A stretch of DNA of 64,000 nucleotides from Campylobacterales bacterium (lineage in GTDB: Bacteria; Campylobacterota; Campylobacteria; Campylobacterales; Sulfurimonadaceae), in assembly GCA_016938735.1 (NCBI GenBank), contig JAFGUB010000008.1, forward strand, positions 1-64,000, written 5' to 3'. Under the pieces are notes generated by a model, which was given only the letters and a program-made list of their open reading frames with translations, ran no database searches and was not told the origin of the DNA. A program made the translations under genes and the position numbers. Positions 20,390 through 28,121 of this stretch are shown here, in pieces. Position 1 is the stretch's first letter, and every line of letters starts with the position of its first letter.

Positions 20390-21013
20390 TTACTGACTCA
20401 GACTAAAACGGATCGTCACCACACCGCTGTATTCCATCGCCACGCCGCCTTCGGTTTTGGGGCGGAACTTCCAGCGCATCAGCGTGCGGCTCACACTTGA
20501 ATCAAACTCGCCGGGAGGATCGGATTCGATAATCTCGATCGACTTGGGCTTACCCTCGGTATCGACGATGATTCTGGCCTTGACCGTTCCTTCGATCCCC
20601 AAGCGGCGTGCGCGCGGCGGATACTGCGGATCAATCCGCACCAGCGGGGTAAGCTCCGAATCGCCCTGCATCATGTTCATGGAGAGCGCCGCGCCTTTGG
20701 CAAACGCCCCCTGAGTCGGTAGCGCGGGCACCATGGCGCTGATGGGCGCACTTTGCGTGGGGGTCTGGCTCTGCGTGGCGATCTTTTGGGTCTGAGTGGG
20801 CGGTTGCGGCTTAGGCTTGGGCTCGGGCGGGAGACGCTTTTTCATCTCCGGCTCCGCCTCCTGGCGCTTGACGCGCACAAAGTCGATGCTGCGGCTCTGC
20901 GACGCGCTAAGCCCCACCGCCTCATCAGGGGTGATGAGCATCTGCATCATCCAAAAAAGCCCCACGACACACAACAGCGCCGCAAAAGCCGCCAGGATAT
21001 AGCGTACAAGCAT
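20390..21013 (-). CDS. tonB: Energy transducer TonB
   Basis: TonB carries proton-motive-force energy from ExbB/ExbD to outer-membrane receptors. From ATG 21013 it has about 207 residues: one N-terminal membrane helix (ILAAFAALLCVVGLFWMM), a Pro/Lys/Gln-rich periplasmic spacer (LPPEPKPKPQPPTQTQ) and a C-terminal TonB domain (YPPRARRLGIEGTVKARIIVDTEG ... MRWKFRP). It is short, like TonB2-family proteins. AAGGAC lies about ten bases before the chosen start, overlapping the end of exbD. It is placed between two groups of receptor genes and probably serves them. Confidence 0.9.
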   Translation of the reverse strand: MLVRYILAAFAALLCVVGLFWMMQMLITPDEAVGLSASQSRSIDFVRVKRQEAEPEMKKRLPPEPKPKPQPPTQTQKIATQSQTPTQSAPISAMVPALPTQGAFAKGAALSMNMMQGDSELTPLVRIDPQYPPRARRLGIEGTVKARIIVDTEGKPKSIEIIESDPPGEFDSSVSRTLMRWKFRPKTEGGVAMEYSGVVTIRFSLSQ

Positions 21014-21020
21014 CACGAAC

Positions 21021-21428
21021 TTAGTCCTTACTCGCGGCAAGCGAGACGTTTTCGATCCCTGCCAGACGAATCTGATCCATCACCGACACCAGCACCCCGT
21101 TTTGGGATGCCTTATCCGCCACAATCACCACCGAACCTTCGGGGTTTTGAGCGTGCAGACGCTCGATGTTGGCGCGTACGGCGGCGATCTCGACTAGCCG
21201 CTTATCGATCCACACCTCGCCGTTGGGCTTGATGCCGACCATAATATTGCCGCGCTCCTGACGCTCCGCCGTGTCGGCTTTGGGGCGGTTGACGCTGATG
21301 CCCGACTCTTTGACAAAAGAGGTGGTCACGATAAAAAAGATCAGCATGATAAAGACGATGTCAAGCATCGGCGTCATGTCGATGGCGGTGTCGTCCTCGC
21401 CGTTGTGGTTAAGATAATCGCGTTTCAT
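21021..21428 (-). CDS. exbD: ExbD-type proton channel subunit
   Basis: This subunit of 135 residues has one membrane helix containing the essential Asp (MTPMLDIVFIMLIFFIVT) and a periplasmic domain ending in DQIRLAGIENVSLA. It forms the motor with the ExbB proteins encoded just upstream. The ATG overlaps the ExbB stop codon, and AGGAG lies upstream. An in-frame GTG immediately before is an alternative start. Confidence 0.93.
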   Translation of the reverse strand: MKRDYLNHNGEDDTAIDMTPMLDIVFIMLIFFIVTTSFVKESGISVNRPKADTAERQERGNIMVGIKPNGEVWIDKRLVEIAAVRANIERLHAQNPEGSVVIVADKASQNGVLVSVMDQIRLAGIENVSLAASKD

Positions 21429-21946
21429 CACTTCTCCTGTGCCAGCTTGTCGTCAAAGCGGCTGAGCATTAGCGCGTTGGAGTGCTCCAGCCGCGACACC
21501 AAAAAAATCCCCGCAACCGCCACGACCATGCCCGCCATCGTCGGCACCGTGGCCAGCGATACGCCGTGCGCCATGGCTCTGGCGTTGCCCGTACCGGTCA
21601 CACCCATAATGTCAAAGACGTGAATCATACCGCTCACCGTGCCCAGCAGTCCCAGCATCGGCAGCATCGCCACCAGCACTTTGATAATCGGCATGATTCC
21701 CTGCAGCTCACTACGAAGCTCGGAGATCAGCGCATTGCGAATCTGCTTGGCGTACCATGAACGGTGCTCGCTGCGCTCGTGCCAATCGTGCAACAAGGTC
21801 TCACAACGTTTGGGTGCCTCTCGGTTCAGATACCAAAAACGCTCCAGCAACAGAGCGAACATCAAAAAAGCGACCAAAAAAATCAGCCACAAAATATCCC
21901 CGCCGCGCTCCATAAAGCGCAGTAAATCCTCAAACAGCAGCTCCAT
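21428..21946 (-). CDS. exbB: ExbB/TolQ-type proton channel protein (short)
   Basis: This three-helix MotA/TolQ/ExbB protein of 172 residues has helices at about 15-35, 90-110 and 130-155 with the family motif LLGTVSGMIHVF. It pairs with ExbD downstream and TonB. The gene lies one base after a longer ExbB homologue, an arrangement found in TonB2/TtpC-type systems, where both ExbB-like proteins are needed. Confidence 0.92.
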   Translation of the reverse strand: MELLFEDLLRFMERGGDILWLIFLVAFLMFALLLERFWYLNREAPKRCETLLHDWHERSEHRSWYAKQIRNALISELRSELQGIMPIIKVLVAMLPMLGLLGTVSGMIHVFDIMGVTGTGNARAMAHGVSLATVPTMAGMVVAVAGIFLVSRLEHSNALMLSRFDDKLAQEK

Positions 21947-21947
21947 C

Positions 21948-23267
21948 CTAGCGCCGCTCCATCCGACGTGCGATCAGTCCGGCGCTTTGTTGCGAGAGGA
22001 TCTCGATAATGGCACGTGAACGTGAACGTACCAGCGCGTGGGCAAAGAGCAGCGGCACCGCGACGATCAGACCTTGCATCGTCGTCACCAGCGCCTGAGA
22101 GATCCCTCCGGCCATCAGCTTCGGATCACCCGTACCAAAGAGTGTGATCGCCTGAAAGGTCTCGATCATCCCCACAACCGTTCCCAGAAGCCCCAGCAGC
22201 GGCGCAACGGCGGCAAGCAGCTTAATGAGCGCTTCGCCGCGCGTAATGGAAGGCAACTCTTTTAAAATCGCCTCATCCAGACGGCTCTCAACGATCTCGA
22301 CCGCTTCGGCAGCATTGGATTGATAGACGCTTAAAAGTCGGCCCAGCGGATTATCTGCCTTAGGTACGTCGATGGCCTTGAGCTGAGCAGAAATTTTGGA
22401 GCTGTGTATCAAGAGAATCCCTCCGCGCACCAGCGCGATGAACATTCCCAGAGCACCCAGCGCCAAAATAATGTAACCGATAACTCCACCTTGCGCCATG
22501 CGCTCTGAAGCCGTAGGCAGATCCATAAGCAGCTCCAAAATCGCGCCGCGAGTCGGGTCGATCACCGCGTCGCTGATGCCTGCAGGACGCTCTTGCATTC
22601 GTGAAGCCAGTGCAAGGTAGCGTGATTCAGGCTGACGCGGCAACTCAATGAGCTGCTCTTTTTCAACGTCATAGCGCAAAAATTTGCCCTCGGCTACCAG
22701 CGTAAAAAGTCCTGCGCGCAGTACCTGTGTTTTGCTAGATCTGCCATCGGGATGCACCACCTGCGCCTCAAACGAGGTCGTTTTACCCGACTCGACAATC
22801 TCTTCTAGCATCATCAACCACAGCTTTTGCAGCTCAGCCTCAGAAGGCAAACGCTTACTTTGCGACATTACATGTAAGGTTTCATAACGCCCCGGAATCT
22901 GCGCCGAAACGGCAGAGTTGCGCACCAACGCGGCCATATCGCCCGCGCTTTGGCGCACGACGCCAAAGAGTTCGCCCAGATTACCGGTGCGCTCTTTGAG
23001 GCTCTTTTCGCGTTCAACAATACGCGCTTCATTGGCTTCAAACGCCTCTTGCAAGCGTTTGGTCTCGCGACGCAGCGCTTCAAGCTCCGCTTTGGCCTCG
23101 CGCAGCGCTGCTTCGCGTCCCTCTTTCTCCTTCGCAAAACGCGCTTCACGCGCTTGCAGCTCCTGACTCCATGCGCTGTTTTGCGTTTTGACCTGCTGCA
23201 GCAGCGTATCGAGATCCTGTGCCAAAAGTGCAAGGGTTAGCCCCATCCATAGTGCGATCACTCTCAC
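21948..23267 (-). CDS. Long ExbB-family protein with N-terminal periplasmic coiled coil (TtpC-like)
   Basis: This 439-residue protein has a signal peptide, a strongly charged coiled coil (about 20-100, Glu/Arg/Lys rich), a middle periplasmic region and a C-terminal MotA/TolQ/ExbB channel domain (about 255-430, LLGLLGTVVGMIETFQAI). The domain order matches TtpC of Vibrio TonB2 systems. The start is GTG with AGGAGGTGCAAA upstream and overlaps the DUF3450 gene end by four bases. A TTACATGTAA copy is read Thr-Leu-His-Val. The role is most likely to couple the TonB motor to particular receptors. Confidence 0.88.
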   Translation of the reverse strand: MRVIALWMGLTLALLAQDLDTLLQQVKTQNSAWSQELQAREARFAKEKEGREAALREAKAELEALRRETKRLQEAFEANEARIVEREKSLKERTGNLGELFGVVRQSAGDMAALVRNSAVSAQIPGRYETLHVMSQSKRLPSEAELQKLWLMMLEEIVESGKTTSFEAQVVHPDGRSSKTQVLRAGLFTLVAEGKFLRYDVEKEQLIELPRQPESRYLALASRMQERPAGISDAVIDPTRGAILELLMDLPTASERMAQGGVIGYIILALGALGMFIALVRGGILLIHSSKISAQLKAIDVPKADNPLGRLLSVYQSNAAEAVEIVESRLDEAILKELPSITRGEALIKLLAAVAPLLGLLGTVVGMIETFQAITLFGTGDPKLMAGGISQALVTTMQGLIVAVPLLFAHALVRSRSRAIIEILSQQSAGLIARRMERR

Positions 23268-24010
23268 TTTGCACCTCCTGTTTTGACGATCGGCAAGCGC
23301 ATCAGATCAGGCGCGGCCTGTTTTTTGGCGATCAGCATCGCGCTTTTAAGCGGCCCAGCGTAGTCGTTTGGAAGCGGCTCAAAATGTTTGGTTGCGGGAT
23401 TATAGATGCCGTTTTGCGCTCCGTCGATACTGCGGTAGTAGAGCGCCAAACGACCGATGCGCAGCATATCAACCGTTTTGGTTTCACCGCCAAGGTCCAG
23501 TGCTTCACGATACACCTCAACCGTTCGGGCATATTCGTTCTCGCTCATGTAGGCTTCCATAATCTTGCGGTACTTCTCGCTCATACTAATGGAAGCTTCA
23601 TTCATCATCACTTTAAGCCCCTCTATGCGTTCACGGCGTTCCTGCATCAAAAATGGAGTATCGACGGCAACCATCTCCTCAAGCGTCGCGATCATGCGCT
23701 GCATCAGCGGCAAAAGCGCCTGCGCAGTGTGATCGATCTGCGCGATCTGCTCCTCAAGCGACGTAATCTCACGCTCTTGCGACGCTACCATCTGTGCCAT
23801 CTGTGTATTGTAACCACGAATGCGCTCTTGCTCTTGCAAAACGCTCCGATACTGCTCATAAAGTGCCGCGCTCGCATCATCGAGCGTCTCTACCTTTTGG
23901 GTGGAGGCGCGCTCCTGTATTTGTAGCTTCTGCGCCTCGTCTAACGTACCCTGCACGCTCTGCGCCCCAAGCGTTAGGGCTGCAAGCGCCGATATCGCAA
24001 CCAATTTCAC
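23264..24010 (-). CDS. DUF3450 periplasmic coiled-coil protein
   Basis: This 248-residue exported protein has a signal peptide (LVAISALAALTLGAQS) and a long coiled coil (about 20-110), followed by a globular tail with YYRSIDGAQNGIYNPATKHFEPL. This fits DUF3450, which regularly precedes TtpC-type ExbB genes. It uses a GTG start with AAGGAGCAGAT upstream. It is the first gene of the six-gene TonB operon, divergent from the receptor gene at 24188; the 177 bases between hold a TTACATGTAT variant and presumably both promoters. Confidence 0.85.
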   Translation of the reverse strand: MKLVAISALAALTLGAQSVQGTLDEAQKLQIQERASTQKVETLDDASAALYEQYRSVLQEQERIRGYNTQMAQMVASQEREITSLEEQIAQIDHTAQALLPLMQRMIATLEEMVAVDTPFLMQERRERIEGLKVMMNEASISMSEKYRKIMEAYMSENEYARTVEVYREALDLGGETKTVDMLRIGRLALYYRSIDGAQNGIYNPATKHFEPLPNDYAGPLKSAMLIAKKQAAPDLMRLPIVKTGGAK

Positions 24011-24187
24011 ATCTGCTCCTTAGGCGTGTTATCGAGTTTAAAGTTGGCATCATAACAAGCTAAAGGTTACAAAATGATGGGCCATGCGGTTACATGTATG
24101 TTATTCGACGGCAATATGTTTGTAATCAAATCCGCTTAAGATTGCGCCGTGTCTTCCACAAAATCAATCCAAACAATGGAGTCCTAC

Positions 24188-26353
24188 ATGACCGCAAAAC
24201 GTATGCTTCCGATCGCCGTCATTGCCGCTACGCATTTGATGGCGCTTGCCAATGCCCAGGAGGGGACGGAGCTTGGATCTGTCTCTGTCATCAGCCAAAA
24301 AGAGTCACTGGCCAACAACGTTGTTTCTAGCGACAACATTGCCCAGATGACCCCCATGACCGACGCCATGAACATGATCAACCGCCTTCCCGGCGTCAAT
24401 GTCCAGCAAGGCGACGCCTTCGGTTTTGACGACTGGACCACGCAGATGACTATGCGCGGATTCGATACCGACCAGATCGGCTTCATCATCGATGGCGTGC
24501 CCAACGGCCAGACCAACTACGGCGGCGGTGCCAAACCCAACCGCTTCTTGGAGACTGAAAACCTTGAAGCGATCAGTGTCACTCAGGGTTCTGCGGACAT
24601 CTCTTCTACCTCCAATCAAGCCCTTGGTGGAACCATCAACTACTCAACCGGCATGCCGACTAAAGAGGAGCGTATCAAAGTATCGCGCACTCAAGGCAGC
24701 AACAACATGGAGCGCACCTTTGTTCGCTACGACACGGGTCTCTTTAACAACGATCAAACCTCTGCATTCGTCAGCTTCTCTGATACCTTCGCCAACCGTT
24801 GGATCGGCACAGGCTCCAACGGCAAGTTCGAGCGCACCCACATCGAGGGCAAAATCAAGCACACTTGGGATGCCAACATGATCACGTTACGCGCTTCTTA
24901 CAACGACCGTTATGAGAACGACTACGATTCCGTCAGCCTTGAGGAGTTCGAAACCAATCCTACCACCGACCGTCTCACATGGTTCTGGACAGGTAACCCT
25001 GCGTATGATCAAAACTTCGCCGAGACATGGGCCGGTAAGCGCAAAGACACGATGGTCAGCGCCACAGGCGACTTTATGCTGCCTGCCGAACTGCGCCTTG
25101 TAGCCGTACCTTATTACCACCACCAGCGCGGTGAAGGCCACTGGATGCCACCATACATCATCACTTTCAACCCCGATGGCAGCACCAACAAAGTCTACAC
25201 CGACGAAGAGACCGGCGCGTACACCGCCTCACACCGCACCAGCCACTACGAAAACAACCGCTTCGGTACTACACTGAGAATCGAAAAAGAGCTTGAAAAC
25301 CATCTGCTCGCTGCAGGTATGTGGTATGAGTTCCAAAACCGCGACAACTGGCGTTCATGGTACCATGTGCTTGATGAAGCGACCCACTGGGCATGGGATG
25401 ACACCCCTTACTGGAAACAGTACGACTACAACTACGAAACCACCACTACCATGTTCTACCTCGAAGACAAAATGCACTTCATGAACGATGCACTGCAGGT
25501 CAATGTGGGTCTGAAGATCCACAATGTCGAAACAGATCTGAGTGATGAGATGAACGGCGGTTCATGGACGCAAAAGAGCGAATCGGAGCTGCTGCCGCAG
25601 ATCGGTCTGGTTTACAACGTCGATGCCAATCACCAACTGTTCACCAGCTACTCTCAAGGTTTTAGCGCCAAACCCGACTATCTATTGGGCGAAGATTTCA
25701 AAGATCCCGATCTCAAACCTGAAAAATCGGACAACTTTGACTTGGGATATCGCTACAAAGACAACGCGCTGGCCATCACTTCAGCGCTCTACTATACCAT
25801 CTACCGCGACCGTATCGGTAGCCGCGACCTCACAGCGGACGACACCGGAGATATCTTCTTTGATGAATCACTCACAGGATATTTCAACATCGGCGGTATC
25901 GAATCTTACGGCCTTGAGCTGGGCGCGACCTATCAGATCACCCCGACACTTAACGTCTATGCTTCATACACCTACAACAACTCTGAATACTCAGAGAGCA
26001 ACCCTGCAGAGGGAATCGTAGAGGGCAACAAAGTGGTAGCACAAGCTGAAAACATGGCTGCAATCGATCTGACCTACACCCGCAACGGTTACCTGCTGGG
26101 CATCAACGCCAAATACACCGGCGAGCGCTACAGCAAACTCGACAACTCCGAAAAAGCACCTGATTACACCCTTGTGGGTCTGGTTGCCGGTTACAACAAA
26201 AACCTCAAAGATAGCTTCATCAAGAACCTCAACGCTCAAGTCAACGTCTACAACCTGACTGACGAAGAGTATCTTGCCAGCGTATGGAATCCAGGTTCTT
26301 ACTACCTCGGCGCTCCACGCAACGTCACCTTTACCCTCGGCGGCAGCTTCTAA
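24188..26353 (+). CDS. TonB-dependent outer-membrane receptor
   Basis: This receptor of 721 residues starts at ATG 24188 (GGAG seven bases before; signal peptide MTAKRMLPIAVIAATHLMALANA). The plug has NMINRLPGVNVQQGDAFGFDDWTTQMTMRGFDTDQIGFIIDGVPNG and NQALGGTINY, as in catecholate/FecA-like receptors. The barrel shows AENMAAIDLTYTRNGYLLGINAKYTG and ends GGSF. It is divergent from the TonB operon and followed by a terminator, so it may be a single-gene unit. The substrate is unknown; placement suggests phosphorus compounds or metal chelates. Confidence 0.9.
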   Translation: MTAKRMLPIAVIAATHLMALANAQEGTELGSVSVISQKESLANNVVSSDNIAQMTPMTDAMNMINRLPGVNVQQGDAFGFDDWTTQMTMRGFDTDQIGFIIDGVPNGQTNYGGGAKPNRFLETENLEAISVTQGSADISSTSNQALGGTINYSTGMPTKEERIKVSRTQGSNNMERTFVRYDTGLFNNDQTSAFVSFSDTFANRWIGTGSNGKFERTHIEGKIKHTWDANMITLRASYNDRYENDYDSVSLEEFETNPTTDRLTWFWTGNPAYDQNFAETWAGKRKDTMVSATGDFMLPAELRLVAVPYYHHQRGEGHWMPPYIITFNPDGSTNKVYTDEETGAYTASHRTSHYENNRFGTTLRIEKELENHLLAAGMWYEFQNRDNWRSWYHVLDEATHWAWDDTPYWKQYDYNYETTTTMFYLEDKMHFMNDALQVNVGLKIHNVETDLSDEMNGGSWTQKSESELLPQIGLVYNVDANHQLFTSYSQGFSAKPDYLLGEDFKDPDLKPEKSDNFDLGYRYKDNALAITSALYYTIYRDRIGSRDLTADDTGDIFFDESLTGYFNIGGIESYGLELGATYQITPTLNVYASYTYNNSEYSESNPAEGIVEGNKVVAQAENMAAIDLTYTRNGYLLGINAKYTGERYSKLDNSEKAPDYTLVGLVAGYNKNLKDSFIKNLNAQVNVYNLTDEEYLASVWNPGSYYLGAPRNVTFTLGGSF

Positions 26354-26358
26354 ACCCC

Positions 26359-26389
26359 CTCTCCCCTTACGGGAGAGCCTTTTCTTTTA
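26359..26389 (+). terminator. Rho-independent terminator after receptor gene
   Basis: CTCTCCC pairs with GGGAGAG around a five-base loop and is followed by CCTTTTCTTTT. It lies five bases after the receptor stop codon. Confidence 0.75.
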
Positions 26390-26405
26390 GCCTTACATGT
26401 AAGGC
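26390..26405. repeat. 16-bp palindrome GCC-TTACATGTAA-GGC
   Basis: This exact copy of the iterated palindrome, with three extra symmetrical bases on each side, lies between a terminator and the next receptor gene. Confidence 0.9.
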
Positions 26406-26423
26406 GTGAATAAAAGGCTCCTG

Positions 26424-28112
26424 ATGACCAAAATCGTTCTCTCCTCGCTTTGCGTTGCCGCTATGGCCAATGACGTTTATGAAGTCACCGTGCGTCCGAT
26501 CGGTGGCACGCTGCAAAACCGGATCGACTTTCTTTCGCCCGCACAGCTTCAAAGCAGTGTCATGAATCTGCAGCAATCTTCCCCCTACCTTTACAGCCCC
26601 GTCAAAGAGGGGATGCAAGGCGATGCGCTGCTGCTGAGCACTGAAGGCATACGGCTGACCAACGCCCTCTTTCGCAGCGGATCCAATCAGTATTTCAGCT
26701 TCATCCCCCGCGCTTTTGTACAGGGCATCGAAGAGGACGCCGCTCTGCGCAGCCTGCAAAACAACGGCATCGGCGGCGAGATCAATCAGCGGCTGGGGAT
26801 TGTGCACAGCGGCGTAGGCGGAAGCTATACCCATTACAACCAAGGCATCGACGCCACCGCCGCCTATAAAGAGGAGCACGCCGCGCTAGGCATCAACGCC
26901 ATCACCACCCAAAACCACCATGACACCTTCGGCGAAGTGCCGCATTCAAGCTACAACCAAAAGTCGCTCTACGGTGAAACCACGGCGCTTGACGCACACC
27001 GCCTCATCGCGCTCTATAGCCAAAGCGACGATCTGCCGCGCACCGACAACTACACACGCGGCGTCCCGTATGACTATGAGCTGCAGCGTTATCTACATGT
27101 AAGCGATCACTTCCACTATGGCGACACTGCAGGCACGCTCTCCTATCAGCGTTTTGAAGAGCGTATCGACGCCGACGGCGTACCCACGAAATCGCTTGAT
27201 GATATGTACGGAATTTCGATTTCACAGCCTGTTGGAGACGCACTGCTGCTGAGCTTTAGCGACTACTTTGAGCGCATCGAATACAATGACGCCCGCTTCA
27301 GCCACAACACCCTCACGGCGCAACTGGCCTATCTTGGCTACCTTGGTGACGTGGAGCTGCTCGCGGCCTACAGCTTTGCCAACGCCTCCATCGGCGGCGA
27401 TCTCTCGCGCAGTTTCAACGCGCACGGCGGCAGTGTGCGGCTGGGGTATCGCGGCGTGTTTGGCTTGGTATCGCAAAGCTACCGCTTCCCCTCCATCACC
27501 AACCTCGCCACCGCGATTTTGAGCGAAAAAGGGATCGATCTGCCCAACGACCATCTTCTGCCTGAACGCGCGCTCACCTATGCGCTGGGCTTTGAAGATG
27601 AGCGCATCCTCTTCAAAGTCTACTACCGAGTCCTCGATGATCTGATTCTTAGAATGCCGCTAGAGCAGCAAATCGGGGGCCAGCAAGCCTTTGAGACCGT
27701 CAATGCCGATTCGGGTTTTGCCACCGGAGCGCTCTTACATGTAAACCAAAGCTTCGGTGCACTGCACACCTACGGCACGCTCGAATACACCTACGGCGAA
27801 ACCGACCGCGACTACTTAAGCAAAATCACCCCTTTTCGCGCCACGCTGCTCACCCAATACCGCGACCTCTTCGCCCAGTACGCCTACGCCTACAAAGGGG
27901 TGCACCTCAGCCAATCCGACCAAAAAGATGTGCGCATCGTCGGCCACAATGAGGGGTATAGCCTTCTTGATCTGGGCTACCGCTTCAAAGCCGCAGCACA
28001 CGAAGTCAAAGTCATAGCGCACAACCTTTTTAACACCGAAGGTCGGGTGATGGCCAGCTCGACCGATCTGCCGGGGCGCTCTTTTAGCCTCTCGTACATG
28101 TATACATTTTAA
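26424..28112 (+). CDS. Short TonB-dependent receptor
   Basis: This receptor has 562 residues from ATG 26424, where AAAAGG lies six bases upstream; a GTG at 26406 is an alternative but its ribosome site is too close. A signal peptide (IVLSSLCVAAMA) precedes a reduced plug-like region lacking a clear canonical plug signature (SPAQLQSSVMNLQQSSPYLY, GIRLTNALFRSGSNQYFSF) and a barrel ending SYMYTF. It lies nine bases before the phosphoesterase gene and is probably co-transcribed with it and PhoD, which suggests uptake of products or substrates of those enzymes. It contains one exact palindrome (Leu-Leu-His-Val-Asn) and two variants. Confidence 0.82.
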   Translation: MTKIVLSSLCVAAMANDVYEVTVRPIGGTLQNRIDFLSPAQLQSSVMNLQQSSPYLYSPVKEGMQGDALLLSTEGIRLTNALFRSGSNQYFSFIPRAFVQGIEEDAALRSLQNNGIGGEINQRLGIVHSGVGGSYTHYNQGIDATAAYKEEHAALGINAITTQNHHDTFGEVPHSSYNQKSLYGETTALDAHRLIALYSQSDDLPRTDNYTRGVPYDYELQRYLHVSDHFHYGDTAGTLSYQRFEERIDADGVPTKSLDDMYGISISQPVGDALLLSFSDYFERIEYNDARFSHNTLTAQLAYLGYLGDVELLAAYSFANASIGGDLSRSFNAHGGSVRLGYRGVFGLVSQSYRFPSITNLATAILSEKGIDLPNDHLLPERALTYALGFEDERILFKVYYRVLDDLILRMPLEQQIGGQQAFETVNADSGFATGALLHVNQSFGALHTYGTLEYTYGETDRDYLSKITPFRATLLTQYRDLFAQYAYAYKGVHLSQSDQKDVRIVGHNEGYSLLDLGYRFKAAAHEVKVIAHNLFNTEGRVMASSTDLPGRSFSLSYMYTF

Positions 28113-28121
28113 GGAGATCTC

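Noticed and set aside
20753-21232. Plus-strand frame with Arg-rich product opposite tonB/exbD
   Set aside because: The low-complexity composition is explained by the antisense of the Pro/Lys-rich TonB spacer.
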